From assembly GCF_023238205.1 (NCBI RefSeq), contig NZ_CP096659.1, positions 868,001-932,000 on the forward strand: DNA of 64,000 nucleotides. Direction: 5' to 3'. The notes beneath the pieces were generated by a model. That model had not been told where the DNA came from. It did not search any database and saw only the letters and a program-made list of their open reading frames with translations. The position numbers and the translations under genes were made by a program. This DNA is from Halorussus limi. Its GTDB lineage: Archaea > Halobacteriota > Halobacteria > Halobacteriales > Haladaptataceae. Positions 48,916-58,196 of this stretch are shown piece after piece; position 1 is the stretch's first letter; each line of letters begins with the position of its first letter.

Positions 48916-49560
48916 ATGTACGACCGGATTCTGGTCCCGACCGACGGCAGCGAGCAGCACCCGGTGGTCACGCAGGCCATGAACGTCGCCGAACTCGCGG
49001 ACGCCACGGTCCACGCGCTCTACGTCGTGGACGAGCGAGCGCTGGATTACCAACCGTCCGAGTCCGGCAGGCAGGAGACCCGGGACGCGCGCCGCGAGGA
49101 GGGCGAGGAGGCGACTCAGCACATCGCCGACGCGGGCGCGAACCGCGGCGTCGAAGTCGTCACCGCCATCCGGGAGGGGACGCCCGCGACGACCATCGTG
49201 GAGTACGCCGCCGACGAGGACGTTGACATGGTCGTGATGGGGACTCACGGCCGGTCGGGCGTGGACCGTTACGTCCTCGGGAGCGTGACCGAGCAGGTCG
49301 TCCGGACCAGCGACGTGCCGGTGCTGACTGTCAACCTCGCGCGCCAGCGCCGGGCGGTCCGCGACGACGAGACCGCGATCGAACGCGCAAAGCAGGTCCT
49401 CGCGGACGAGGGCCACGACATCGCCGACGTGCCCGAGGACCCGTACCGCGAGAGCAACACCTGGATAGTCCGCGTCGAGACGGCCGACGGCGACACCTTC
49501 AACGTCCACATCGACTCGGCCTCCGGCGAGGCGCGGCTCGCCCGAATTCGGAGCGAGTGA
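48916..49560 (+). CDS. Universal stress protein with C-terminal PepSY-like extension
   Basis: 214-residue protein. The N-terminal Usp domain runs from MYDRILVPTDGSEQHPVV to the GTHGRSGVDRYVLGSVTEQVV ATP-binding loop (fits G-x2-G-x9-G-S). About 60 further residues (AKQVLADEGHDIADVPEDPY, then TWIVRVETADGDTFNVHID) look like a small PepSY-like domain, an unusual addition. The start at 48916 has GATATTT about 27 nt upstream, so it is probably leaderless. Confidence 0.88.
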   Translation: MYDRILVPTDGSEQHPVVTQAMNVAELADATVHALYVVDERALDYQPSESGRQETRDARREEGEEATQHIADAGANRGVEVVTAIREGTPATTIVEYAADEDVDMVVMGTHGRSGVDRYVLGSVTEQVVRTSDVPVLTVNLARQRRAVRDDETAIERAKQVLADEGHDIADVPEDPYRESNTWIVRVETADGDTFNVHIDSASGEARLARIRSE

Positions 49561-49744
49561 GTCGGTCCGAGCGAGTCGGTGATACGTTGCGACGTGCGGC
49601 CTCGTCGGTCCGTCGGCGGTCCACGCGACGTTCTGGAACGTCCGACTCAGTCGAAAGCCAGTGGCTCTGGCAGGGGTGCAACGGACGATCGGAGGCCGAA
49701 ATATGCCGAGGCCGGATAGCGACAGTCAGCGGACTGCCGTTTTC

Positions 49745-51187
49745 CTACCGGTTCTCCTCGAGGACTTGGTTGATCTCCTTCGCGGCCTGCGTCGTCGCTT
49801 CGTTGACGGCCTCGTCCAGTCCCGTGCCGCGCCGCAGCATCTGCGAGATGCGCTGGTGCATCTTGCGCGGGATGTCGTAGGTCACCGCGCTCGCGCCCGG
49901 CACCGCCGGAATCACCGCGGGCTGGAACTCCTTGAGCGTCCCGAGACACGCACCGCGCCAGAACTCCGTGTGGGCCTGGGTCTGCCCGAAGAAGTCCTCC
50001 TCTTGAATCGTCTGGGGCGTGACCGGAACGAACCCCAACTTCTTCGAGTTCTGGACCGCACGCTGGTCGTCACCTATCCACCACTCGAGGAACCTGACCG
50101 CGGCGTCTTTCTCCTGTTGGTTGCTGAATCCGTCGGCGATGAATCCGAGCGACGGCAGCCACGCCAGTGCCGCCTTGGTGCCGGCGTTCATCGGCAGCCC
50201 CCACGTGTAATCGCCGTTCTTCATGGCTTTGGGTTGTTCTTCGAGGTAGTCACCCCACAGGTCGGTCGAGTCCTGCAAGTGGTTGACCGCGGTCTTCCCC
50301 GACCAGTGGAGCGTCGTGGACTCCTCGTCGCCGTGGTTGATGGAGTTCTCGTGGAACAGCCCCTCGTCGATGAACTCGAACTGCATCTTGATTGCGTTCC
50401 GGGCCGCCTGACTGTCGATGGTGGCCTCGGTGCCTTTCACGTTGACGACGCCGGAGAGCGACCCGCCGTGCTGGGGGATGTACAGCGAGAGGTACTCCTC
50501 GTCGCTCTGTTTCATTCCGGTCGTGTCCGGGTAGAACCCCTGCTGCTGACCCAACTGCGTCTGGTTGAGGCGCTCGTAAATCGGTTTGATGTCGTTCTGC
50601 CAGTGGAGGCTTCCGGCCTTGTAGTTGACCTCGCTCGGATCGATGTTCGCCTGGTCGAGCCAGTCCTTCCGCCAGGCGCTGAAGTACGGCCTGAACCCGA
50701 GCGGGAAGGTCACCAAGTTACCTTTCTTTCCCGTCGACTGGGCGCCCCACACCTTGTGACCCTTCATGATCTTCTCGGCGGTCTTGTCGGCGAGTTCGGA
50801 ACTCTGCCAGAGGTCGTTGACGATTAGCCCCGCATCGCCAGCGAGGATGCCGGGCCGGGTCATTACCTCGACGAGGTGCGGAACGTTGCCGGCGGCCCGC
50901 GCCGACCGGAACTTGGTGACGATGTCCGTGTACGGAACCCCCGTGATGTTGATTCCGATGCCGGTCTGGCTCTCGAACTGGTTGACTATCTTGTCGGTGT
51001 ACGCCCGTTTCGTCTCGCCCTCGGTGTAGTACGACAGCCAGATTTCGAGCGTCGGTTTCCCCTGGAACCCGACGTACCCGGGTAAACTGGTGGCCGCAGT
51101 ACCCGCCCCGGCGGCTTTCAGGAAGTCCCTCCGATTGACTGGTCTATCGCCGGTCTGGCTGTCGGTGCCGTCCGCCCGTTTTGTCAT
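49745..51187 (-). CDS. Orphan carbohydrate ABC transporter substrate-binding protein
   Basis: 480-residue family-1 type binding protein (UgpB/MalE-like). A Tat signal (NRRDFLKAAGAGTAATSLPG) precedes LEIWLSYYTEGETKRAYTDKIV and many Trp/Gln-rich binding segments. No permease or ATPase gene is adjacent, so the transporter is elsewhere or the protein works alone. The start at 51187 follows a TATA-like AATAAA (about 51239-51244) with a leader of about 27 nt. The glutamine- and lysine-rich composition is less acidic than neighbouring proteins, which could mean acquisition. Confidence 0.85.
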   Translation of the reverse strand: MTKRADGTDSQTGDRPVNRRDFLKAAGAGTAATSLPGYVGFQGKPTLEIWLSYYTEGETKRAYTDKIVNQFESQTGIGINITGVPYTDIVTKFRSARAAGNVPHLVEVMTRPGILAGDAGLIVNDLWQSSELADKTAEKIMKGHKVWGAQSTGKKGNLVTFPLGFRPYFSAWRKDWLDQANIDPSEVNYKAGSLHWQNDIKPIYERLNQTQLGQQQGFYPDTTGMKQSDEEYLSLYIPQHGGSLSGVVNVKGTEATIDSQAARNAIKMQFEFIDEGLFHENSINHGDEESTTLHWSGKTAVNHLQDSTDLWGDYLEEQPKAMKNGDYTWGLPMNAGTKAALAWLPSLGFIADGFSNQQEKDAAVRFLEWWIGDDQRAVQNSKKLGFVPVTPQTIQEEDFFGQTQAHTEFWRGACLGTLKEFQPAVIPAVPGASAVTYDIPRKMHQRISQMLRRGTGLDEAVNEATTQAAKEINQVLEENR

Positions 51188-51409
51188 TTGGTAACTACCC
51201 CCAATTGATTTGAGAGGCCATCCATAACGACGCTTGCGGTTTATTCCTCGGCGGAGCGGAATCTTTTTAGTGAATCGTTGGCGAACCCCGATCCGTACCG
51301 GGGATTCTGGCCTCGTATCGGAGGAGTACCGCCCGCGGTCGGTGACTGCGCTTCGACCTGCGCGAGCGACGCCCCGGAGTATTTCACGCTGGCAACCGAA
51401 CCCTGCGGC

Positions 51410-52027
51410 ATGCCCGCCGGAGTCGTCCTCGCGGGCGGTCGCTCGACCCGGTTCGGCGAGGGCGACAAGGCGGTCGCCGACCTCGCCGGCGTGCCGATGA
51501 TTCGCCGAGTCGCCGACCGACTCGCGCCCGTCGTGGACGTGCTGGTGGTCAACTGCCGGGCCGACCAGCGCGAGGCCGTCGCCGACGCGCTCTCGGGGTA
51601 CGACCGACCCGTGCGGTTCGCAACCGACCCCGACCCCGACGAGGGACCGATGGCCGGGATTCGGACCGGACTCCGCGAAGTCGAGGCGACCGACGCGGCG
51701 TACGGGTTCGTCGCGGCCTGCGACATGCCGTTTCTGGACCCGGACCTCGTGGCGCACCTGTTCGAGCGCGCCCGGGGGACGGACGCCGCGGTGCCGCGGC
51801 CGACCGAGTGGTTCGAGACCACCCACGCGGTCTACCGGGCGACGGCGATGGCCGACGCCTGCGACGCCGCGCTGGCGGCCGGGGAGCGCCGAATCGTCGA
51901 ACCGCTGTTCGAGTTGGACTACGTGGTCGTGGAGGGCGAGGAGTTGGCGCAGTTCGACGCGGCGAGTTTCGCGAACGTCAACACCCGCGAGGAGTTCGAG
52001 GACGCCGAGAGGCGTCTGCGGGAGTGA
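51410..52027 (+). CDS. MobA-type molybdenum cofactor nucleotidyltransferase (second copy)
   Basis: 205-residue NTP-transferase. AGVVLAGGRSTRFGEGDKAVADLAGVPMI gives the nucleotide-binding loop and ACDMPFLDPDLV the metal site. It is convergent with YqeC, which is linked to molybdenum hydroxylase maturation, so this copy may make a cofactor form for hydroxylases or act as a general MobA. It has no regulon palindrome, unlike the copy at 27308. Confidence 0.85.
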   Translation: MPAGVVLAGGRSTRFGEGDKAVADLAGVPMIRRVADRLAPVVDVLVVNCRADQREAVADALSGYDRPVRFATDPDPDEGPMAGIRTGLREVEATDAAYGFVAACDMPFLDPDLVAHLFERARGTDAAVPRPTEWFETTHAVYRATAMADACDAALAAGERRIVEPLFELDYVVVEGEELAQFDAASFANVNTREEFEDAERRLRE

Positions 52028-52066
52028 GCGGTCGCCGGCCGGTCCGAGAACACGGGAACGCGCTCC

Positions 52067-52840
52067 TCACTCCACCACGGCGACCACCGGGTCGTCGGCG
52101 ACCATGCGCGTCAGGACGACGCGGGGAACGTCGGGAGCGCGGTCGAGGACTCCGTCGGCGATTTCGCGCGCGGTCGCCTCCAACTCGGGCGAGTCGACCA
52201 TGTTCACGACCGGAATCGCGGTCGCGCCCTCGGGGACGCCCTTCAGGCCGCCCGCCTCGCCGGCGAGGACGGCCGCCACGTCCGCGGGGCGAATCTCGTC
52301 GCCGACCTCGCGGCCCGCGACGGCGGCCACGCGCTCGGGCCGGTGGACGCGTTCCTCCGCGAGCGACTCGCCGACGACGCGGGCGCTGGCTATCGGAAGC
52401 ACGGTGTCCGCCGTCGCGGGAATTTGAGGTTCGCGCTCGTTCGGTGCCTTGAGCCACCGCGTCCGCGCGCCGTCGGCCTTCACGAGGACCGGCCCGTCGT
52501 GGGCGTCCGCAATCTCGGTTACCGTCTCGGGGTCGTAGCCCCGGTAGCGGTCGTCGCGCTCGCGTTCCGGCACGAGTCCGAGGGGAAAGCGGTCGGGAGC
52601 GTCTGCCTCGCGGAGCGCGGCCACGGGGTCCTCGGTGACGACGACTTCGGCGACCGACGCGTCGAAGACGGGGATGCGGACCGTCGCGGTCACGACCGGC
52701 CGACTCCGGGGGTCGGCCGGGCCTCGCTCGCGGAGTCGGTCCGCCAGCGCGTAGAGCGTCGTCTTCTTGCCGCCCGCGCCGACGACGCAGGTCAGGCCGG
52801 TCTCGGCGTCGAGAGCGGCCGGGAGGTCAGGCGGGGTCAT
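52067..52840 (-). CDS. yqeC: YqeC-type putative selenium cofactor biosynthesis protein
   Basis: 257-residue ATP-binding protein. CVVGAGGKKTTLYALADRL is a P-loop variant of the YqeC family, followed by VLVKADGARTRWLKAPNEREPQIP and TVLPIASARVVGE. It is associated in bacteria with selenium-dependent molybdenum hydroxylases. The start at 52840 overlaps the stop of the DUF6653 gene (ATGA). Confidence 0.85.
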   Translation of the reverse strand: MTPPDLPAALDAETGLTCVVGAGGKKTTLYALADRLRERGPADPRSRPVVTATVRIPVFDASVAEVVVTEDPVAALREADAPDRFPLGLVPERERDDRYRGYDPETVTEIADAHDGPVLVKADGARTRWLKAPNEREPQIPATADTVLPIASARVVGESLAEERVHRPERVAAVAGREVGDEIRPADVAAVLAGEAGGLKGVPEGATAIPVVNMVDSPELEATAREIADGVLDRAPDVPRVVLTRMVADDPVVAVVE

Positions 52841-53295
52841 CGTTCTGCCGCGGGCGTCTCCCGGCCCGCCTCCCGGTCGTACAGTTTCGCCATCCGGTCG
52901 ACGAACGCGAGTTTCAGCGCCATCGTCAGCGCCGTGAACACCGCGGTCTGGGCGGGCCGCCGCCGGACCGCCGCGTACACCGCCCAGAGGAACACCGGCA
53001 CGTTGACGGCGTTCAGGAGGCCCGCCCGGCCCGCGTCGGCCCCCTGCACCCACAACCGCTCGCCGCGGACGCCGCGGGTCATCCAACTCGCGTCGGCCTC
53101 CGGACCGGGTTCCGGAAAGAGGACGGGGTTGAGCGCGACGAACGCCGCCGTCGCACCGAGCAGTCTCCAGTTGCGAGCGTAGACGGCGTACAGCAGTAGC
53201 GGTCCGGTCGGCACGCGCGACCACCCGCTCGCGGGGTTCTCGTGGCGCTCCCAGAAGTCGGCGTCGGCGAGGCGTCGGCGGAGGACGGAGAACAT
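52837..53295 (-). CDS. DUF6653 family membrane protein
   Basis: 152-residue protein with about three hydrophobic segments. The start is MFSVLRRRLADADFWERHENP with SGWSRVPTGPLLLYAVYARNWRL and VALNPVLFPEP following, as I recall for DUF6653. The function is unknown. Its stop overlaps the start of yqeC. The ATG at 53295 is used because the upstream frame is non-coding. Confidence 0.75.
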   Translation of the reverse strand: MFSVLRRRLADADFWERHENPASGWSRVPTGPLLLYAVYARNWRLLGATAAFVALNPVLFPEPGPEADASWMTRGVRGERLWVQGADAGRAGLLNAVNVPVFLWAVYAAVRRRPAQTAVFTALTMALKLAFVDRMAKLYDREAGRETPAAER

Positions 53296-53411
53296 ACCGC
53301 GGCGTACCACGGGAAGCCACAAAGCATTCACGTCGGAGAGGGAACAGCTCCGTCCGAGTAATCGCACCCTAACCAGTAGCGGTAAACCGACCAACGACGA
53401 TACCAGAATCC

Positions 53412-54947
53412 ATGCAAACGACCTCTCGGCGGACACTCGCCGCCGCGTTAGCCGTGCTGTGTAGCCTCTCGATGGTAGCGCCCGTCGTGGCAGGCCCGAG
53501 CGCCACCGGTCCGAGCGCCGGCGTTCCGGCGGCCGCGAGCGCCCAGAACGCGACGGACGAGGCTCCGAACCCCTGCGTGGGGACGATGGCCTCGCCCGCG
53601 AACGGAACGACCGTCATCAGCGTGCAGGGCTTCCAGTTCGGGAAGAACGGCGGCAAGCGCCCGGCGAAACTCGTCGGGGTCGGGCCGAGCGGCGAGATAC
53701 GGTGGGTCCACCAGAGCGCCGAGAAGTACGGCGTCGTCTGGGGCTACGACGTGGACCCGATGGACAACGGGAACCTCTTCGTCACCGCCACCCTGCAGAA
53801 CCACACGACGCTCGTCTACGAGTTCGACCCCGAGACCCAAGAGCAGGTCTGGTCGAAAACTTTCGACCTCGGCGACACCCACGACGCCGACCTCATCAAC
53901 AACGGCAGCGAGATTCTGCTGGCGAACATGCGCAACTACAACGCTACCGCCGGGCGCAACGACGACCGCATCTTCGTCTACAACCGCACGACCGAGCAGA
54001 TAGAGTGGGAGTGGCGCTTCGACGACCACTACGACCGCCGGAATCTGGAGGAGAACTACACCGACGACTGGACCCACGTCAACGACGTTGACAAGATCGG
54101 CGACGGTCTCTACCTCGCGTCGCCGCGGAACTTCGACCAAGCCATCGTCGTGAACCGCTCGACGAACGAAATCGTCATGAAACTCGGCGAGGACGGGAAG
54201 AAAGGCATTCTCGCCGAGCAGCACAACCCCGACTACCTCGAAAGCGAGAACGGAACGCCCGCGCTCCTCGTCGGCGACAGCGAGAACGACCGCATCGTGG
54301 AGTACGCGAATCCGGACGGCGACCTGACGAACGGGAGCGGATGGACCCGGACGTGGACGCTGAAGGGCGACCTGAACTGGCCCCGCGACGCCGACCGACT
54401 CCCGAGCGGCAACACCCTCGTCACCGACTCCAGCAACCACCGCGTGCTGGAAGTGACGCCGAACGGAACGGTCGTCTGGGAGTTCTACGCCCCGTGGCTG
54501 GTCTACGACGCGGCCCGCATCCCGGCGGGCGAACACGGCGGCCCGACCATGACCGACCTGAACGCGACCGGCACCTACCAACTCCGCGGCGACACCGACC
54601 GGAACCGGACCGAGTTGCGGCAGTGCCACCGGGTTCTCCGGAACGTCAGCGGTCTCGCCGACGGTCGGACGCCGTCGAACGCGAGCGACGCCGGAGAGAC
54701 GACGGAGGGCGCGATGGACGACGAGTCGAGCGAGAGCGACGGAAGCGACGCGCCGGGGAGCGGAGAGGAAACGACGAGCGGCGACGGCGAGTCCGCCAAC
54801 AACGGAAGCGACGCGACGACCGGCGAGGGTGACGCGACGAGCGACACCGCTTCGACCGGAGTCCCCGGGTTCGGCCCGCTCGCGGCGCTCGCGGGCCTGT
54901 TCACCGCGTTCGTCGCGCTCGGCGTCGGGACTCGTCGGAGTCGGTAG
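53412..54947 (+). CDS. Arylsulfotransferase-like secreted beta-propeller protein with PGF-CTERM
   Basis: 511-residue surface protein. A Sec signal (LAAALAVLCSLSMVAPVVA) leads to an ASST/arylsulfotransferase-like propeller with repeated HDADLINNGSEILLANM, VNDVDKIGDGLYLASPRNFDQ and NWPRDADRLPSGNTLVTDSSNHRVLE. N-glycosylation sequons are frequent. A Ser/Glu/Asp-rich linker ends in PGFGPLAALAGLFTAFVALG plus RRSR, the PGF-CTERM signal removed by archaeosortase A, so the protein should be lipid-anchored at the cell surface. The enzymatic activity is not certain. Confidence 0.88.
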   Translation: MQTTSRRTLAAALAVLCSLSMVAPVVAGPSATGPSAGVPAAASAQNATDEAPNPCVGTMASPANGTTVISVQGFQFGKNGGKRPAKLVGVGPSGEIRWVHQSAEKYGVVWGYDVDPMDNGNLFVTATLQNHTTLVYEFDPETQEQVWSKTFDLGDTHDADLINNGSEILLANMRNYNATAGRNDDRIFVYNRTTEQIEWEWRFDDHYDRRNLEENYTDDWTHVNDVDKIGDGLYLASPRNFDQAIVVNRSTNEIVMKLGEDGKKGILAEQHNPDYLESENGTPALLVGDSENDRIVEYANPDGDLTNGSGWTRTWTLKGDLNWPRDADRLPSGNTLVTDSSNHRVLEVTPNGTVVWEFYAPWLVYDAARIPAGEHGGPTMTDLNATGTYQLRGDTDRNRTELRQCHRVLRNVSGLADGRTPSNASDAGETTEGAMDDESSESDGSDAPGSGEETTSGDGESANNGSDATTGEGDATSDTASTGVPGFGPLAALAGLFTAFVALGVGTRRSR

Positions 54948-55016
54948 CGAAGTCGTCTTTCTGACCTCCGTGAAGTCCTCCGCGACAGACAGATAGAGTG
55001 GGTTACTAATCAATAC

Positions 55017-55043
55017 AGAGCGTGTTCAAAGCAGAGCCTGTTC
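55017..55043. repeat. Direct repeat AGAGC(G/C)TGTTC, 16-bp spacing
   Basis: AGAGCGTGTTC and AGAGCCTGTTC lie in tandem just past the stop of the pilin-like gene. They are short, and their meaning is unknown. Confidence 0.35.
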
Positions 55044-55044
55044 G

Positions 55045-55422
55045 CTATTTTACCTCGTAGACGTCCACGACTCGACTGGTGTCACACTCCGTATGTACTT
55101 CGAGGATGAGTATCTCGCCCGGTTGGAGAACGCGAACAGTTACCGAGTCTCCGACTTCGTCCAGCGAAGCGTACTGACCATGTCCCTCAGCGTACGATTC
55201 GTGGACCGAAACGTGGGACGCATCGCTGAGTTCTGTGAGGTTGATAGTGAGTCGGTGACTGCTGCCGTCCACGGACTGATTGTATTCGACGTTTGCGCTC
55301 GGCTTTTCACAGCATCGTTCCGAGTCGAATATCCCTGACACCACACCCAGTCCGGCAACGCTCAAGACACTGAGGAGTAGAATACTGCTCCCAACGATGC
55401 GGACGGTACGCGTCGTTTCCAT
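55045..55422 (-). CDS. Membrane-anchored protein with pilin-like C-terminal domain
   Basis: 125-residue protein in a lower-GC pocket. The N-terminal helix (RIVGSSILLLSVLSVAGLGVVSG) is followed by ERCCEKP and a beta-rich domain (HRLTINLTELSDASHVSVHE, LDEVGDSVTVRVLQPGEILILEV) that looks like the C-terminal part of haloarchaeal type IV pilin proteins. The ATG at 55422 is supported by a TTTATTAT element (55443-55450) about 25 nt upstream. The longer frame (to 55461) would include that element in the coding region. Confidence 0.6.
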   Translation of the reverse strand: METTRTVRIVGSSILLLSVLSVAGLGVVSGIFDSERCCEKPSANVEYNQSVDGSSHRLTINLTELSDASHVSVHESYAEGHGQYASLDEVGDSVTVRVLQPGEILILEVHTECDTSRVVDVYEVK

Positions 55423-55555
55423 ACTCCGAAACAGTCTAAGTAGATAATAAATCCCGTTCATATTGAAAACAGGTTCACGAGAGGTTCGTACCGCGAATTA
55501 GTCGATGCGACTACTGTCGTTCTCGACGGATTTCGACGGGACTGTCTTTCCGCTC

Positions 55556-56380
55556 TCAAAGCTCGTACTGCTCGCCGTCCACGGCCAGCGGTTCCTCGAA
55601 GGCCTCCTCGACGGGGTAGTAGTGAGCGAGGTGGACCAGTCGCGTCTCCGCGGCGTCGAGTTCGTCGGCCAGCGCCAGCGCGCCCTCCCGGGTCATGTGC
55701 TTGGTGCCGAACGTGCGGGGGACGCCCTCCTCGTCGTGGTGGTCGCCGCCGAGCGGGTGGTGTTCACAGAGGTGTGCGGGGACGATACCGTCCGCGAGCA
55801 GGAGGTCGGCGTCGGCCAGAACCTCGCGGCTGACCTCGGGCACGTCGTAGTTTGTGTCGCCGGTCAGCGAGAGTTTCGCGCCGGTCTCGGGGTCCTCGAC
55901 GGCGACGCCGTAGCAGAGCAGCGGCGGGTGTTCGACCGGGACCAGCGTCACCTCGAACCCGCAGGTCTCGAAGGGTTCGAGCGGCGCGTGGTCGCGGACC
56001 GTCACCCGGTCGAGGTAGTCGTACTTCGAGCGGACGGTCCCGGCGACGCTCTCGCCGGTCAGGGGGTCTACCTCGCTGGCGGCGTGGACCGGCAGGTCGT
56101 CGAACAGGCGGTAGGCGTTGCCGAGTCCGTCGAGGTGGTCGAAGTGAATGTGGGAGATGACTGCCTCGTCGGGCAGGCCGACTTCGTGAGTCAGAAACTG
56201 GTGGCGGAAGTCGGGGCTGGCGTCTATCAGGAGCGCCTCGCCGGTGCGCTCGTTGCGGACGTGGACCGAGAACCGCGAGCGCTCGACGCCGCGACTGCGG
56301 GCCTCCTCGCAGGTGTCGCAGTCGCAGTCCGGCGTGGGCGTGCCGGTCGTGTCGCCGGTTCCGAGCAGCGTGACCTGCAT
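55556..56380 (-). CDS. Metallo-beta-lactamase fold hydrolase (PhnP-like)
   Basis: 274-residue binuclear metal hydrolase. Metal motif HIHFDHLDGL (HxHxDH), then PPLLCYGV and LTGDTNYDVPE, and a Zn-binding PDCDCDTCEEA near the N-terminus as in PhnP phosphodiesterases. It is likely to act on a cyclic phosphate or related phosphodiester. The start at 56380 (MQVTLLGTGDTTGTP) is typical of the family. No phosphonate genes are adjacent. Confidence 0.85.
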   Translation of the reverse strand: MQVTLLGTGDTTGTPTPDCDCDTCEEARSRGVERSRFSVHVRNERTGEALLIDASPDFRHQFLTHEVGLPDEAVISHIHFDHLDGLGNAYRLFDDLPVHAASEVDPLTGESVAGTVRSKYDYLDRVTVRDHAPLEPFETCGFEVTLVPVEHPPLLCYGVAVEDPETGAKLSLTGDTNYDVPEVSREVLADADLLLADGIVPAHLCEHHPLGGDHHDEEGVPRTFGTKHMTREGALALADELDAAETRLVHLAHYYPVEEAFEEPLAVDGEQYEL

Positions 56381-56479
56381 TTGCCGGAGGTAGTCGCTTG
56401 GGGTACAAAGCTTCCGGGGACGGACGCGCCGCCCGGCCCGCAGTTCCATCACGGTGGAGGACGAACGACCGATGTTCGC

Positions 56480-56779
56480 ATGAGTACGCCAGAGCAGAGC
56501 TTTCAGACCGCGATGGACGAGTCGAGCGACGACGAGGCCCGCGAGGAAGCCATCCACCAACTCGAAACCGCCAACGAGTGCGGCATGCTGGCCGACCTCG
56601 CCCGGTCGGACGACATCGCCAAGCAGTACCGAGAGCGGGCGCTGACGGGACTGGCCCATCCGCAGTGTAAATCGGTGCTCGAAGACCTCACGGAGGGCGA
56701 GAGCCTGTCGGATTCGCTCCGAGAGCGCGCCGAATCGCTGTTGGACGAGACGCCGGACAACTCGGGGGCGGGACCGTAA
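56480..56779 (+). CDS. Small conserved acidic protein
   Basis: 99-residue soluble helical protein (FQTAMDESSDDEAREEAIHQLETANECGMLADL). It has two short Cys contexts (NECGML, HPQCKSV). The helical repeats resemble a small HEAT-like unit of haloarchaea. It is convergent with the AAA ATPase gene and no function can be stated. Confidence 0.65.
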   Translation: MSTPEQSFQTAMDESSDDEAREEAIHQLETANECGMLADLARSDDIAKQYRERALTGLAHPQCKSVLEDLTEGESLSDSLRERAESLLDETPDNSGAGP

Positions 56780-56804
56780 GCGGTCGAGAACTCGCGGGAA
56801 CCGC

Positions 56805-58196
56805 TCAGTGGTCGTGGCTGTGGCCGCCGTCGGCGCTCGCGCCGCCGGACCCGGAGATGTCGCCCCCGGCCACCAGCGCGTCGTGGTCGCCCTCTATCAT
56901 GTCGAGGTCCTTGAGGTTGTCCCGCTCCTCGAAGTCCTTTATCGCGTCCACGAAGTCCTCCTGCGTGAGCGCGGTCCGCTCCTCTGTCAGGGCGTCCAGC
57001 ACCGCCTCGCGCAGGACCATCCGGAGGTCGCTGCCGGTCAGGCCCTCGGTCTCCTCGGCCAACTCGTCGGGGTCGAAGTCCACGATGTCCATCGGCCGGG
57101 TGATGAGTCGCAGGATGTCCGAGCGCATCCCCTGGTCGGGTTTCGGGAAGTTGACGATTTCGTCGAAGCGCCGCCACGCCGCGGCGTCGAGTTGGTCGGG
57201 GTGGTTGGTCGCGCCGATGAGCAGCACGTCGTCCTGAATCAGGCTGATGTTGTCGATGGACTTCAGGAGGGTGTTGACCGCGCGCTTGATGGCGGCGTGT
57301 TCGTCGCTCGCGCGGGTCTTGGCCACGAAGTCGAACTCGTCCATGAACAGGATACACGGCGAGAGCCGTTTCGCCACCTCGAACACCTTCTCGACGTTCT
57401 TGGCGGTCTCGCCGAGGTACTGGCTCGTTATCATCGAGAGTTTGACCTCCACGAACGGGAGGTCGAGGTCGTAGGCCAGCGCCCGAGCGGTCGAGGTCTT
57501 GCCGGTCCCCGGCGGTCCGACGAACAGGAGTTTCCCGATTTCGCGCAGGCCGATTTGGGCGAGGTACTCCCGATGTTCGATGGCCTTCACTATCTTGTGA
57601 ATCTCGGACTCCTGGTCCTCGGTCAACACGAGGTCGTCCAGCGTGGTCTCTATCTCCTCGGGCGCTCGGATGTCCACGAGGTCGAGCATCTCCTCTTCCT
57701 CCTCGTCGGCGAAGTACTGGGCGAGCAGGCCGTCTATCCACGCGCGGTCGGCCTGTACGGGCCGGTTGGCCTCCCGGGCCGCCTCGTAGTCGGCCTCGGC
57801 CACCTCGTCGGCGAAGGCGTGGGCCAGCACCGGGTTGTGGAGGACCCGCTCCTCGCCGCGGTCGAGGAACCACTCCTCGGCCATCTCCTGCTGGGTGAGT
57901 TCGAGCGACCCGGAGAACTCGTCGCGGTCGCTGAACATCAGCCCCGAGATGGCGCTCCACGGGTTCTCGACGCCGGTGGCTCGCCGCGCGGTGTCGATGG
58001 TCGCCCGAATCGGGCGCTCGATACCCAGCGGCGAGTCGTCGCTCCCCGGTCGGTCCGGGCCGTCGTCGGCGGTGCCGTCGGGCCAGAACACCTGTCGGTA
58101 GCGCGGGGGAAGGTCGTTCTCGTCTAACTCTCGATTGTCGTTGTAGAGGCTCGCGGTGAGCAGAAACTCGACGACGTCCAGTGCCGCGTCGCTCAT
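56805..58196 (-). CDS. AAA+ ATPase, haloarchaeal type
   Basis: 463-residue AAA protein. The N-terminal region of about 200 residues is helical and acidic; the AAA core has [31 protein letters not shown] (Walker B in the form DEFD) and ATNHPDQLDAAAWRRFDE. The C-terminus ends in a His/Gly tail (GGHSHDH). Typical roles are remodelling of membrane or DNA-associated complexes. The start at 58196 gives MSDAALDVV. Confidence 0.88.
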   Translation of the reverse strand: MSDAALDVVEFLLTASLYNDNRELDENDLPPRYRQVFWPDGTADDGPDRPGSDDSPLGIERPIRATIDTARRATGVENPWSAISGLMFSDRDEFSGSLELTQQEMAEEWFLDRGEERVLHNPVLAHAFADEVAEADYEAAREANRPVQADRAWIDGLLAQYFADEEEEEMLDLVDIRAPEEIETTLDDLVLTEDQESEIHKIVKAIEHREYLAQIGLREIGKLLFVGPPGTGKTSTARALAYDLDLPFVEVKLSMITSQYLGETAKNVEKVFEVAKRLSPCILFMDEFDFVAKTRASDEHAAIKRAVNTLLKSIDNISLIQDDVLLIGATNHPDQLDAAAWRRFDEIVNFPKPDQGMRSDILRLITRPMDIVDFDPDELAEETEGLTGSDLRMVLREAVLDALTEERTALTQEDFVDAIKDFEERDNLKDLDMIEGDHDALVAGGDISGSGGASADGGHSHDH

